Shown piece by piece: positions 25,172 to 34,108 of a stretch of 64,000 nucleotides of DNA; within the stretch, counting starts at the first letter, position 1; each line of letters begins with the position of its first letter. A model generated the notes under the pieces. The model had not been told where the DNA came from. It was given only the letters and a program-made list of their open reading frames with translations, and did no database searches. The stretch is from assembly GCA_964518765.1 (NCBI GenBank), contig CAZFJC010000001.1, positions 1 to 64,000 of the forward strand. Reading direction: 5' to 3'. The translations under genes were made by a program, and so were the position numbers. Source of the DNA: CAZPNX01 sp964518765. GTDB taxonomy: Bacteria; Edwardsbacteria; AC1; EtOH8.

Positions 25172-25852
25172 GTGGCAAAGGGCTCGGTGAGATTTTTTGT
25201 CATCATTCCGGCATATAATTCCGAGGCCAGCCTGGGCCGTCTGCTCAAGCGGGTGCTGGAATTCATTCCCAAAAGTGGTATAATTGTGGTGGACGACGGC
25301 TCGGCCGATGCCACTGTCCGCCAATGCCTTGTCCTGGGAATAGAGCCCATGCGCCATTCCACCAACCTGGGGAAGGGACAGGCTCTGCGCACCGGTTTTG
25401 CCGAGGCCGTCAGGAGAGGAGCGGAGGCGGTCATCACCCTGGACGCCGACGGGCAGCATCGTCCCGAATACATCACCGAATTCGTTAAACAATTCGAAAA
25501 AACCGGAGGTCAAATATTAATAGGTTCGAGGAAGCACAAGTTCTCCGAGCTTCCGCCGGACCGCTACCTGAGCAACCGTCTGACCACAGTGGTTGTCTCC
25601 CTGCTGGCCGGAAGGAGGCTGGAGGACAGCCAGAGCGGGTACCGGCTGCTTTCGGCCGAGGCCATCAGGTACGTTCCTACCCGTGCCTGCCGCTACCAGA
25701 TGGAGTCGGAGTTCCTGATACGGGCGGGAAGAATGGGATACCGCATTGGCCATTTGCCGATCGTCAACGAAACGAGCACCACCAGCCACATCCGTCGGGG
25801 GAGGGACACGCTGAGGTTCCTGGCCATGGCCGTGCGGATGCTGTGGGTGTAA
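25172..25852 (+). CDS. Family 2 glycosyltransferase (dolichol-phosphate-mannose-synthase-like)
   Basis: A 226-residue GT-A-fold transferase with no membrane segment at its end. It carries FFVIIPAYNSEASLGRLL at the start, IIVVDDGSADAT, NLGKGQALRTGF, and the metal-binding LDADGQHRPEYI; SGYRLLSAEAIRY closes the catalytic part. Such proteins move a sugar from a nucleotide donor to a polyprenyl-phosphate or glycan acceptor at the inner-membrane face. The start is a GTG, close behind a strong promoter and without a ribosome-binding site. Donor and acceptor are unknown. It is monocistronic by appearance, followed by repeat units. Confidence 0.87.
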   Translation: MAKGSVRFFVIIPAYNSEASLGRLLKRVLEFIPKSGIIVVDDGSADATVRQCLVLGIEPMRHSTNLGKGQALRTGFAEAVRRGAEAVITLDADGQHRPEYITEFVKQFEKTGGQILIGSRKHKFSELPPDRYLSNRLTTVVVSLLAGRRLEDSQSGYRLLSAEAIRYVPTRACRYQMESEFLIRAGRMGYRIGHLPIVNETSTTSHIRRGRDTLRFLAMAVRMLWV

Positions 25853-25862
25853 TGTCTTTACT

Positions 25863-25961
25863 GTCACCCTGAGGAGTGTTCCCTGACCGACAAGTCGAAT
25901 GGGTGACGCGGGACATCTGTCATCCTTCAGCCTGCCGGGCGGGGAGCAATCTCCGGATGAC
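25863..25961. repeat. Inverted pair of ~44-bp palindromic repeats
   Basis: Unit one (25863-25907) begins GTCACCCTGAG and ends GGGTGAC; unit two (25919-25961) begins GTCATCCTTCAGCC and ends GGATGAC. Unit one is the reverse complement of the unit-two consensus, so the two face each other with an 11-bp gap. Same family as 9443-9744 and 38561-38653. Confidence 0.8.
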
Positions 25962-25984
25962 AACTATTAGTAATCGTCAGGCAC

Positions 25985-26743
25985 ATGGCTAAAAAACCCA
26001 TCATCCTCATCACCAACGACGACGGCATCGATGCCCAGGGCATACAGGCGCTGCGCCGCGGCCTGGCCCGTCTGGCCGACACCAGGGTCTTCGCCCCCAT
26101 GTCCCAGAAGAGCGGGGCCAGCCACTCCTTTTCCCTGCGCAAGCCTTTGGAGGTGATCTGGCGGGACCATACCACCGTGGCCGTAGACGGCACCCCCACC
26201 GACTGCGTGATGCTGGCGGTGCGGGGCCTGTTAAAAGAAAGGCCGGAACTGGTGGTCTCGGGCATCAACCACGGCCCAAACCTGGGGGACGACGTCACCT
26301 ATTCGGGGACAGTGGCCGGGGCCATGGAGGGGACGCTGCTGGGCATACCTTCTATCGCCGTATCCTGCGCCTCCTGGAACGAGTGCCGGTTTGAGGCCGC
26401 GGTCCACTACGCGGTGCGGATAGCCAGGCAGGTGCTCAAAAGGGGACTGCCGCGCAACACCCTGCTCAACGTCAACGTACCCAGCGCCGGCCGGCGTTCG
26501 ATAAAGGGGATCAGGTTCACCAAGCTGGGCAAGCGCATCTACCGGGACATGATCGTCGAGACCAAGCGGCCCGACGGACGCCAGTACTTTATGATCGACG
26601 GAGCCGATCCTGACTGGGAGAGGGAGTCCAACACTGACTTCGAGGCCATCGAACAGGGAATGGTCTCTGTCACCCCCTTCCACTTGGACTGGACCAACCA
26701 CCGGGCTTTAGCCGCCCTGCGGAAGTGGGAGCGAGAGATCTGA
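25985..26743 (+). CDS. surE: 5'/3'-nucleotidase SurE
   Basis: A 252-residue metal-dependent nucleotidase that dephosphorylates nucleoside monophosphates and short polyphosphates. The metal-binding ILITNDDGID is at residues 7-16, PMSQKSGASHSFSL carries the conserved Ser, and VSGINHGPNLGDDVTYSGTV is the family signature. It precedes pcm, the classic surE-pcm pair seen in many bacteria. Its nucleoside products could feed the PgeF and Apt reactions encoded in this window. Confidence 0.96.
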   Translation: MAKKPIILITNDDGIDAQGIQALRRGLARLADTRVFAPMSQKSGASHSFSLRKPLEVIWRDHTTVAVDGTPTDCVMLAVRGLLKERPELVVSGINHGPNLGDDVTYSGTVAGAMEGTLLGIPSIAVSCASWNECRFEAAVHYAVRIARQVLKRGLPRNTLLNVNVPSAGRRSIKGIRFTKLGKRIYRDMIVETKRPDGRQYFMIDGADPDWERESNTDFEAIEQGMVSVTPFHLDWTNHRALAALRKWEREI

Positions 26744-26809
26744 CCTCTTGGCGCATCGACCATGCCTTTTTTAGAACTGCCTTAACTGAAACCGGACGGT
26801 TTTCCGGCC

Positions 26810-27463
26810 ATGCATGACTTTCAGAACCAGCGTCGTCAAATGGTAGAGCAGCAGCTGATGCGGCGGGGTATAGCCGACCGCCGGGTGCTGGAGGCCTTTC
26901 TCAAGGTGCCGCGCCACCTGTTCGTCCAGGAGGCCATGCAGCACCGGGCCTATGACGACAACCCGCTGCCCATCGGACAGGGACAGACCATCTCCCAACC
27001 CCTGATGGTGGCCCTGATGACCCAGGCCCTGCGGCTGACCGGGGCCGAACGGGTGCTGGAGATAGGCACCGGCTCCGGCTACCAGGCGGCCATCCTGGCC
27101 GAGCTGGCCTCGCAAGTATTCACCGTGGAGCGCATCGAGGCCCTGGCCAGGAGAGCCAGGCAGGTGCTCGACAGTTTGCGCTATCACAACATTGCCATCA
27201 AGATCGGCGATGGCACCCTGGGCTGGGCCGAACACTCGCCATATGACCGGATCATCGTCACCGCCGGGGCGCCGCAGGTGCCCAAGGCCTATTGGGACCA
27301 ACTGGCCGAGGGGGGCGTTATGGCCATTCCGGTGGGGGGCTCGTCTTTCCAATCCCTTCAGGTCATCGAGAAAAAGGAGGGCCGGGAGATAAAGAACGAC
27401 TACGGGGGATGCGCCTTCGTCCCCCTATTGGGCAAATACGGGTGGAACAGGGATGGCCGATAG
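26810..27463 (+). CDS. pcm: Protein-L-isoaspartate O-methyltransferase
   Basis: A 217-residue SAM-dependent repair enzyme for damaged aspartyl/asparaginyl residues. It has the family pieces in order: VPRHLFVQEAMQHRAYDDNP, IGQGQTISQPLMVALMTQAL, SAM loop VLEIGTGSGYQAAILAEL, then YDRIIVTAGAPQVP and FVPLLGKYGW at the end. Usual length. It follows surE and overlaps the next gene by 11 bp. Confidence 0.97.
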   Translation: MHDFQNQRRQMVEQQLMRRGIADRRVLEAFLKVPRHLFVQEAMQHRAYDDNPLPIGQGQTISQPLMVALMTQALRLTGAERVLEIGTGSGYQAAILAELASQVFTVERIEALARRARQVLDSLRYHNIAIKIGDGTLGWAEHSPYDRIIVTAGAPQVPKAYWDQLAEGGVMAIPVGGSSFQSLQVIEKKEGREIKNDYGGCAFVPLLGKYGWNRDGR

Positions 27464-27926
27464 CACCGTACCGATCAGGATAGGGGTTATCGGTGGCTCC
27501 AGCTGCACCCCCAGGCAGGCGGAGATGGCCTTAAGGGTCGGCCAGCTGATTGCCCGGAGGGGCGGCATACTGGTCTGCGGCGGCATGGGCGGGGTGATGG
27601 AAGCCGCCTGCCGGGGTGCCCGGGAGAACGGCGGCGTCACCGTCGGCATCCTTCCCGGCGGTTCGGCATGCGAGGGAAATAAGCATCTCACCATTCCGGT
27701 GGCCACCGGTATGGGATACGCCCGGAACGTCCTGGTGGTCATGTCGTCCCAGGCCATCATAGCAATCGGGGGCAAGTACGGGACGCTATCGGAACTGGCC
27801 TATGCCGCACAATTCGGGGTGCCGGTCTTCGGCCTTTCCACCTGGAAGGTCAGGATGCCGGTCAAGCACGTCCGGACGCCGGCCGAGGCAGTGCGCCTGG
27901 CCTTTGAGGCCGCCAGGAATCGGTGA
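27453..27926 (+). CDS. SLOG-domain protein of the TIGR00725 family
   Basis: A 157-residue Rossmann-like protein related to LOG/lysine-decarboxylase-type nucleotide-processing enzymes. Seen: IGVIGGSSCTPRQAE at the start, GGILVCGGMGGVMEAACRGA, and IIAIGGKYGTLSELAYA, the GGxGTxxE motif of SLOG domains. Relatives hydrolyse nucleotide N-glycosidic bonds or bind nucleotide ligands; the substrate here is unknown. It starts inside pcm and abuts the acylphosphatase gene. Confidence 0.85.
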   Translation: MADSTVPIRIGVIGGSSCTPRQAEMALRVGQLIARRGGILVCGGMGGVMEAACRGARENGGVTVGILPGGSACEGNKHLTIPVATGMGYARNVLVVMSSQAIIAIGGKYGTLSELAYAAQFGVPVFGLSTWKVRMPVKHVRTPAEAVRLAFEAARNR

Positions 27927-28202
27927 ATGATGGAGAGGCTTGAGGCCAGGGTTTTCGGGACGGTGCAGGGGGTGGGCTATCGCTACTTCGTCGTCCGCCA
28001 CGCCCGCAGGTTGGGGCTGACGGGGTTCGTACGCAACCTGGCTGACGGCTCGGTCGAGGTGGAGGCCGAGGGTGAGGCTGCCGCTCTTAAGGAACTTAAA
28101 ACCCTGCTGGAGGCCGGCCCGTCCGGCGCCGAGGTAGAGAAGGTGGAGGCCAGATGGGGGGGATACGTTAAAAGGTACGAGACATTCGATCTGAAGTATT
28201 AA
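27927..28202 (+). CDS. acyP: Acylphosphatase
   Basis: A 91-residue enzyme hydrolysing acyl-phosphates. The family signature is complete: VFGTVQGVGYRYFVVRHARR with the catalytic Arg, then GFVRNLADGSVEVEAEG with the catalytic Asn. Ferredoxin-like fold and size are typical. Two adjacent ATG codons (27927 and 27930) could both serve as start; the first directly follows the previous stop. Confidence 0.95.
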   Translation: MMERLEARVFGTVQGVGYRYFVVRHARRLGLTGFVRNLADGSVEVEAEGEAAALKELKTLLEAGPSGAEVEKVEARWGGYVKRYETFDLKY

Positions 28203-28213
28203 AGGAGCGAACA

Positions 28214-28741
28214 ATGGCCATCGATCTCAGGAAATACATCAGGGAGGTTCCGGATTTCCCCAAGAAGGGCATCGGGTTTAAGGATGTCACCACTCTGCTG
28301 GCCCATGCCAAGGCCTTCAGGGCCGTCATCGAAAGAATGGCCCGGGAGGTACGGGGGCTCAGGTTTGATTCGGTGGCGGTCATCGAATCACGGGGATTCG
28401 CCTTCGGCACCGCCCTGGCCTACAAGCTGCGAAAGGGGGCCATCCTGATTCGCAAGCCCAACAAGCTGCCGGCGAAGAAGATCAGGCAGGGCTACGCCCT
28501 GGAATACGGGCGGGACTCTCTGGAGATGCACCGGGACGCGGTCAAAAAGGGGCAGGGGGTGCTGGTGGTCGACGATCTGCTGGCCACCGGCGGCACCGCC
28601 CTGGCGGCGGCCAAGCTGGTGGAGAGGCTGGGAGGCAGGGTGGCCGGACTGGCCTTCGTGGTCGAACTAGACTTCCTGGGCGGACGCAGGAAGCTGAAGG
28701 GATATCAGGTAAGATCGTTGGTGCACTACTTCTCGGAATGA
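28214..28741 (+). CDS. apt: Adenine phosphoribosyltransferase
   Basis: A 175-residue salvage enzyme converting adenine and PRPP to AMP. It carries the Apt N-terminus (LRKYIREVPDFPKKGIGFKD), ESRGFAFGTALAY, and the PRPP-binding VVDDLLATGGTALAAAKLVE. An AAAGGAG ribosome-binding site precedes the ATG. It competes for adenine with the adenine deaminase encoded at 38683. The stop codon overlaps the next start (ATGA). Confidence 0.97.
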   Translation: MAIDLRKYIREVPDFPKKGIGFKDVTTLLAHAKAFRAVIERMAREVRGLRFDSVAVIESRGFAFGTALAYKLRKGAILIRKPNKLPAKKIRQGYALEYGRDSLEMHRDAVKKGQGVLVVDDLLATGGTALAAAKLVERLGGRVAGLAFVVELDFLGGRRKLKGYQVRSLVHYFSE

Positions 28742-29142
28742 GACGGCATTTGGAACGCTTGCGCCTATGGTTGCTGGCGGCGGCCATCATGGCCCTGGCG
28801 ACCGAGGGGGGCGGGGCCCAGGATCTGGCGGCCGACACCGCGGACGTTTTCTACCAGGAATACCTAAACCGGCTGGTGGAGGACCTGCGTCTCAGCCAGA
28901 TCCAGGACCTGGCCAGGAACTGGGGGGTGGTGGTCGGAGGACGTCAGCTCCGCATGAACCGCAGCTTCTGGGAGCAACGCCTCAGCCTCAACCTGTCCCT
29001 GGGGCTGTCGCCGGGCAGCGATTTCCAGACGGCCGTGGTCGAGTACCAGCTGCTTCCCCATCTGATGATGAGGGGCGAGGTGGGGCGGCGGGCGGACCAC
29101 AGCGAGGCCTGGATCGATTTCATCTTCCATACCGAATATTGA
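28738..29142 (+). CDS. Short exported protein resembling the TamB C-terminus
   Basis: A 134-residue protein with a signal peptide (hydrophobic LWLLAAAIMALA). The remainder (IQDLARNWGVVVGGRQLRMN; LSLNLSLGLSPGSDFQTAVV; EYQLLPHLMMRGEVG; WIDFIFHTEY) looks like the beta-rich end of TamB/DUF490 proteins, which interact with Omp85-family barrels. It is encoded just before a protein with an Omp85-like C-terminal barrel, and starts inside the apt stop codon. The TamB likeness is by eye and modest. It could be an independent periplasmic protein. Confidence 0.5.
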   Translation: MRRHLERLRLWLLAAAIMALATEGGGAQDLAADTADVFYQEYLNRLVEDLRLSQIQDLARNWGVVVGGRQLRMNRSFWEQRLSLNLSLGLSPGSDFQTAVVEYQLLPHLMMRGEVGRRADHSEAWIDFIFHTEY

Positions 29143-29166
29143 GAACAGGATGGGGGGCGGTTTCCC

Positions 29167-32043
29167 ATGAGATTATATGGTGTTTTGATCGCGGCAATTG
29201 TCCTGGCCACCATGGCACCGGGGCTTCGGGCCCAGGACGGATATTTCGGCAAGAACAAGGTGAACTACCGAAACTTCGAATGGCGGCAGCTGGAGACCGA
29301 GAATTTCGTCGTCTACTACTACCAGGGTGGCGACAGCCTGGCCCTGATCGCCGCCCGCTTGGCCGAGGAGGCCGGAGGCCGCCTCTCGAAAATGCTGGAC
29401 CACCGCCTCACCGGACGCGTCCCCCTGGTGGTCTACTCCTCACACAATGACTTCGCCCAGACCAACATCACCACCGAGCTCATCGAGGAATCGGTGGGGG
29501 GGTTCACCACCGTTTTCAAGAACCGGGTGGTGGTGCCCTTCACCGGGTCCTATGCCGACCTGAAGCACGTTATCGCCCACGAGCTGACGCACGCCTTCAT
29601 GTTCGACCTGTTCTTCGGCAAATCTCTGGAATCCGTCCTCTCCCGGCAAAGCCTAGCGTCGGTGCCGCTGTGGTTCGCCGAGGGCTTGGCCGAGTACTGT
29701 TCTCGGGGCTGGGACCCGGAGGCCGAGATGATCATCAAGGACCTGGCAGTCAACCAGCGGCTGATACCCATAGACCAGCTGGACAACTACGGTGGAAGCT
29801 ACCTGGTCTACAAGGAGGGCCAGGCGGTAATGCGTTACATCGCCGAACGCTACGGTCCGCGCAAGATCCCGGAGATGCTGCACATGTTGCGCACTACCCA
29901 CAGCATCGATCGCACCTGCCGCTCCCTGTTCGGACAGGGCCTGGAGAGGCTTTCCGAGGAGTGGATGCGGAGCGTCCAGCGCCAGTACTGGCCCGCTTTG
30001 TCCCAGCACCAGGAGGTCCCCGAGTTTGCCAAGCAGCTGACCGAGCACCAGAAGAACGAATCCTACTTTAACCTCAGTCCGGTGCTTTCGCCTCAGGGGG
30101 ACAAGATCGCCTACATCTCGGATCAGGGAGGGTATGCCGGTATCTATGTGGTTTCCAGCATAGACGGGCACCGCATCAGCCATCTGGTAAAGGGCGAAAG
30201 GACCTCGATGTTCGAGGCCATGCACCTGGCCTGGTTCCGTGGCGGACTCTCCTGGTCGCCGGACGGGAGCTGGCTGGCCTTCGCCGCCAAATCGGCGACC
30301 GGGGACAGGCTCTATATCGTGGACACCGAGCGGGGGCGGGTGGTTAAAGAGCATCGGTTCGACCTAGACGGTATCTACTTTCCCAGCTGGTCGCCCACGG
30401 ATAACCGCATAGCCATCTGCGGGATAAAGGATGGCAAGGCCGACCTCTATCTGACCGGGGCCTTCGAGGGAGGTCTCTTGAGGTTGACCGACGATTTCTA
30501 CGACGACCGCCATCCCTGCTGGTCCCCAGACGGCAGCCGCCTCCTGTTTTCGTCCGACCGGCCGTCCGAAGCCGACAGCAGCCAAACAGGCGGGCTTTCC
30601 TTTGGCCGATACCGCCTTTTCGTTCTGGCGGCGCCCTCCGATTCAACCGGCCAGGCGCCTGATACCCCGGCCTGTGTCACCCCCGATGAATGGGGCGCCA
30701 GCGATCCTTCATGGTCCGCCTCTGGCATCTGCTATGTCTCCACCTTCAACGGGGTCCCCAACATCTTCTATCTCGACGCGCCGGGAGGAACGCCGTCGTT
30801 GATGACCAACGCTCTGACCGGATGCCTCCAGCCCCACTGGTCGCGCGACGGAAGTCGGCTGGCCTTCATCGGTTACCACCAGACTGGGTGGAACGTGAGC
30901 CTGATGAGGAACCCGCTGGAGTCAAAACCGGTATTAAAACCGGCCGAGGAGGATGCCGGCGACACCACCTGGCACCGGCCCCGGAGGTTCACCGTGGTTT
31001 TGGGCGACAGCACCGCCGGCACCAGCCGCAAGGCCTCAACGCGCTTCTCCATCGACTGGGCTAGGGGGTCCATCGGCTATAGCTCCCTGATTGGGTTGGC
31101 TGGACAGGCCGAGATCATGGTCACTGATATGCTGGGCAACCATCTGTTCGCCTGGCAGTCGGACATGGTGATCAATCTGGAAAACTCCGACTACCAACTT
31201 ACTTATTTCTACCTGCCGCGGCGCCTTGACTACGGGCTAAGCTATTACCAGGGACACAACTACTACCTGGCCAACAACGACGACATCGTCATCGAGAAAG
31301 TTAACGGAGTCCAGGGAATCGTCTCCTATCCCTTCAACAAATACCAGCGGGCCGATCTGGTGACCAGTTGGAACCACTACCGCCAGAGCTATTACTACTA
31401 CTCGCGTCCCGACGCCAGCCTGGACATCATCGTTCCCACCCTGATGCTGGTACACGACGACGCTCTTTGGGGCCACACCGGTCCGGTGGTGGGTCGGCGG
31501 TGGCTGGCGGCCGGGGAAGCCAGCCGCAGGGTCTGGGGGAGCGATCTGGACTTCGTCACCGGCTATCTCGACCTGCGCAACTACTGGAGGCTCTCCCGGC
31601 GCGTCAGCTTGGCCTCCAGGCTGATGGGGGGAGCCTCGGTGGGTCCGGATCCCCAGCGATTCTATCTCGGCGGCAGCCAGACCCTTAGGGGCTACGGCTA
31701 CGAGTCTTTGTACGGCACCAGGATGGCTCTGGGAAACCTGGAGCTGAGGATACCCTTTATCGACCGGATGGAGATGGCTTTTCCGCCACTTCACATCTAC
31801 GGCATTAGGGGGGCATTCTTCTATGACATGGGCGCAGCCTGGAGCGACGACCGCGGCTTTCAGGGGGCCGCCCGGCCCGAGGACGCCCTGCTCCGCCTTC
31901 ATGATCTGAAGGCCTCGGTGGGAACCGGGGTGCGCATCGGACTCTATCCCTTCGTTATCAAGCTCGACCTGGCCTGGCCCACCGACCTCTCCAGGCTGGA
32001 ACGGAAGCCGGTGGTCTCGTTCGCCCTGGGGAGCGAGTACTAG
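29167..32043 (+). CDS. Exported metallopeptidase-like / TolB propeller / Omp85-like barrel fusion
   Basis: A 958-residue outer-membrane protein. Signal peptide at residues 1-22. Residues 30-290 form a gluzincin (peptidase MA-like) domain with the zinc motif HELTH at residues 138-142 and a downstream GLAEY carrying a possible third-ligand Glu. Residues 300-610 are WD40/TolB-type propeller repeats (ISDQGGYAGIYVVSSIDGHR, LSWSPDGSWLAF, PCWSPDGSRLLFSSD, WSRDGSRLAFIGYH). Residues 640-958 are beta-rich and end as a surface-antigen/Omp85-like barrel (FYLGGSQTLRGYGYESLYGT; VGTGVRIGLYPFVIKLDLAW). Similar fusions exist in other uncultured FCB-type genomes as I recall. The peptidase may process or help assemble surface proteins; the substrate is unknown. 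Confidence 0.8.
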   Translation: MRLYGVLIAAIVLATMAPGLRAQDGYFGKNKVNYRNFEWRQLETENFVVYYYQGGDSLALIAARLAEEAGGRLSKMLDHRLTGRVPLVVYSSHNDFAQTNITTELIEESVGGFTTVFKNRVVVPFTGSYADLKHVIAHELTHAFMFDLFFGKSLESVLSRQSLASVPLWFAEGLAEYCSRGWDPEAEMIIKDLAVNQRLIPIDQLDNYGGSYLVYKEGQAVMRYIAERYGPRKIPEMLHMLRTTHSIDRTCRSLFGQGLERLSEEWMRSVQRQYWPALSQHQEVPEFAKQLTEHQKNESYFNLSPVLSPQGDKIAYISDQGGYAGIYVVSSIDGHRISHLVKGERTSMFEAMHLAWFRGGLSWSPDGSWLAFAAKSATGDRLYIVDTERGRVVKEHRFDLDGIYFPSWSPTDNRIAICGIKDGKADLYLTGAFEGGLLRLTDDFYDDRHPCWSPDGSRLLFSSDRPSEADSSQTGGLSFGRYRLFVLAAPSDSTGQAPDTPACVTPDEWGASDPSWSASGICYVSTFNGVPNIFYLDAPGGTPSLMTNALTGCLQPHWSRDGSRLAFIGYHQTGWNVSLMRNPLESKPVLKPAEEDAGDTTWHRPRRFTVVLGDSTAGTSRKASTRFSIDWARGSIGYSSLIGLAGQAEIMVTDMLGNHLFAWQSDMVINLENSDYQLTYFYLPRRLDYGLSYYQGHNYYLANNDDIVIEKVNGVQGIVSYPFNKYQRADLVTSWNHYRQSYYYYSRPDASLDIIVPTLMLVHDDALWGHTGPVVGRRWLAAGEASRRVWGSDLDFVTGYLDLRNYWRLSRRVSLASRLMGGASVGPDPQRFYLGGSQTLRGYGYESLYGTRMALGNLELRIPFIDRMEMAFPPLHIYGIRGAFFYDMGAAWSDDRGFQGAARPEDALLRLHDLKASVGTGVRIGLYPFVIKLDLAWPTDLSRLERKPVVSFALGSEY

Positions 32044-32088
32044 GGTGGAACGCCCAGGTTCAGGGACTTGAGGCCGGAGGGGCGAACT

Positions 32089-32658
32089 ATGTCCGCGGCC
32101 TTGCGCATCATCTCCGGACGCTACCGTGGCAGAAAGCTTTGCTGCCCCGAAGGGAAGGTGACCCGACCCACCAGCGCCGTGGTCCGGGGGGCGATCTTCA
32201 ACATGCTGGGCGGATTGGTAGATGGCGAGGAGGTGCTGGATCTTTACGCCGGGACCGGGGCCTTGGGGCTGGAGGCCCTCTCCCGGGGTGCGTCCCACGC
32301 GGTGTTGGTGGAGGGAGACCGGAGGGCGGCCGAGGCTCTGCGGAGGAACGTAGCAGCATTGGGGGTTGGGGAGCAGGCTGATATCGTGGCCATGGACTGC
32401 CTGTCCTATCTCCACTGCTGCCGCAGCCAGTTCGGGCTGGTGCTGGCCGACCCGCCCTATGACGAGGGGATGTCCGGAGTTCTGCTGGAGAAGCTGGACG
32501 GGAGCCGGATAATGAAAAATGGGGGCCTGGCGGTCATACAGACGCCGTCCTCCGGCGACCCGGACCCGGGCGGACATCGGCTGCGCCTCTGGAAGACCAG
32601 GGTCCACGGCCGAACCAGGATATCGTTATATAGGTTTGAGGACGGAGGAGAGCCATGA
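32089..32658 (+). CDS. rsmD: 16S rRNA (guanine-966-N2)-methyltransferase RsmD
   Basis: A 189-residue SAM-dependent enzyme modifying helix 31 of 16S rRNA. The ATG at 32089 follows GGAGGGG; a TTG seven codons earlier is less likely. Landmarks: LRIISGRYRGRKL, TRPTSAVVRGAIFNML, VLDLYAGTGALGLEALSRGA and the catalytic ADPPY. The last codons overlap coaD by ATGA, the common rsmD-coaD arrangement. Confidence 0.95.
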   Translation: MSAALRIISGRYRGRKLCCPEGKVTRPTSAVVRGAIFNMLGGLVDGEEVLDLYAGTGALGLEALSRGASHAVLVEGDRRAAEALRRNVAALGVGEQADIVAMDCLSYLHCCRSQFGLVLADPPYDEGMSGVLLEKLDGSRIMKNGGLAVIQTPSSGDPDPGGHRLRLWKTRVHGRTRISLYRFEDGGEP

Positions 32659-33131
32659 GAGCGGCAGTCTATCCCGGGACCTTCGATCCGGTGACCAACG
32701 GGCATCTGGATGTCATCCGAAGGGCGCTGGAGGTGTTCGATCGGCTGATTGTGGCGGTGGCCGTCAATCCCCGCAAGACCCCGCTGTTTTCCGTCGGGGA
32801 GAGGATAGGGTTGCTGCAGAGCGCCACCAGGGCCATGCGCGGCGTCGAGGTAGACGCCATCGACGGATTAGTGGTGGATTACGCCCTGAGGAAGAGGGCG
32901 CCGGTGGTGGTCCGGGGGTTGAGGGCGGTGTCCGACTTCGAATACGAACTGCAGATGGCCCTGATGAACCGCAACCTCAATCCCCGGGTGGACACCATCT
33001 TTCTGATGCCCTCGCAGGACCACATCTATCTGAACTCAGGGTTGGTGAAGGAGATCGCTGGCATGGGGGGTAGCCTCAGGGGACTGGTGCCGCCGGCAGT
33101 GGCCAAGGCCCTCCGGAGGAAGATGGCTTGA
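32655..33131 (+). CDS. coaD: Phosphopantetheine adenylyltransferase
   Basis: A 158-residue enzyme of coenzyme A synthesis. AVYPGTFDPVTNGHLDVIRR holds the nucleotidyltransferase TNGH motif (residues 14-17); PVVVRGLRAVSDFEYELQMA and the C-terminal YLNSGLVKEIAGMGG are also canonical. It overlaps rsmD upstream and obg downstream. Confidence 0.97.
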   Translation: MRAAVYPGTFDPVTNGHLDVIRRALEVFDRLIVAVAVNPRKTPLFSVGERIGLLQSATRAMRGVEVDAIDGLVVDYALRKRAPVVVRGLRAVSDFEYELQMALMNRNLNPRVDTIFLMPSQDHIYLNSGLVKEIAGMGGSLRGLVPPAVAKALRRKMA

Positions 33132-34108
33132 ACAAGTTCGTCGACCGGGCCGAGATCGAGGTATTTTCCGGCCGCGGCGGCGACGGAGCTATCAGCTTCC
33201 GCCGCGAGAAGTACGTTCCCAAGGGCGGTCCCGACGGTGGCGATGGTGGCCGGGGGGGCTCGGTGGTGCTGGAGGTTGATCCCAACCTTTGGACCCTGAG
33301 GGATTTTCAGTACCAAAGGAGGTTCCGGGCCGAGGACGGCAAGGATGGAATGGGCAAGAAAATGTATGGCGCCGACGGCCGGGACTGTCTGATTCGCGTG
33401 CCTCCGGGGACCCTGGTCTGCGAGGCCGATAGCGGCAGGCTCCTGGCCGACTTGGTCGAACCCGGCCAGCAGGCAGTGGCTGCGGCCGGGGGTCGGGGCG
33501 GCAAGGGCAACGCTCGGTTTGCCACCGCCACCATGCAGACCCCTCGGGTGGCGGAGAAAGGCGAGAGCGGCCAGAAACTGAAGCTCCGGCTTGAGTTGAA
33601 GCTGCTGGCCGACGCTGGTCTGGTGGGTTTCCCTAATGCCGGGAAATCGACCCTTCTCTCCCAGCTGACCGACGCCAGGCCAAAGGTGGCCGGATACCCA
33701 TTCACTACCCTGTCTCCCAACCTGGGTGTGGCTAAATCCGATGATTTCCGATCATACACTGTGGCCGACATGCCGGGGTTGATCGAAGGAGCGCACCAGG
33801 GAAAGGGCTTGGGCCTTAACTTTCTCAGGCATATCGAACGCACCCGAATACTGATGTTCGTAATAGACGCCTCCGCCAGAGAGCCCTGGCGCGATTACGA
33901 TGTCCTGAGGCGGGAGATGGCCCATTTCAACCCCTCCCTGGCCAGAAAACCCTTCCTGGTTGTTTTCAACAAGATGGACATCGCCGAAGGCAAGCCGCCG
34001 GCCAGGAAAGGCCTGAAGGCTTTATATGTTTCCGCCCTCAAGGGCGACGGGGTTTCCCTTCTAAGGGAAAAAATGATTTCCTTGCTGGAACGCCATGCCC
34101 GAGGGTGA
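33128..34108 (+). CDS. obg: GTPase Obg (CgtA)
   Basis: A 326-residue essential ribosome-assembly and stress GTPase. The start is TTG, overlapping the coaD stop. The glycine-rich Obg fold fills residues 1-157 (FSGRGGDGAISFRREKYVPK, GGRGGKGNARF). The G domain has GFPNAGKS at residues 167-174, the switch YPFTTLSPNLG, DMPGLIEGAHQGKGLG and NKMD. There is no long C-terminal extension, the minimal form of the protein. It overlaps the following HEAT gene by 14 bp. Confidence 0.97.
   Translation: MNKFVDRAEIEVFSGRGGDGAISFRREKYVPKGGPDGGDGGRGGSVVLEVDPNLWTLRDFQYQRRFRAEDGKDGMGKKMYGADGRDCLIRVPPGTLVCEADSGRLLADLVEPGQQAVAAAGGRGGKGNARFATATMQTPRVAEKGESGQKLKLRLELKLLADAGLVGFPNAGKSTLLSQLTDARPKVAGYPFTTLSPNLGVAKSDDFRSYTVADMPGLIEGAHQGKGLGLNFLRHIERTRILMFVIDASAREPWRDYDVLRREMAHFNPSLARKPFLVVFNKMDIAEGKPPARKGLKALYVSALKGDGVSLLREKMISLLERHARG

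Noticed and set aside
31237..32607. Antisense frame of 456 codons across the peptidase/Omp85 fusion and rsmD
   Set aside because: Spans two well-supported genes on the other strand and shows no recognisable motif.
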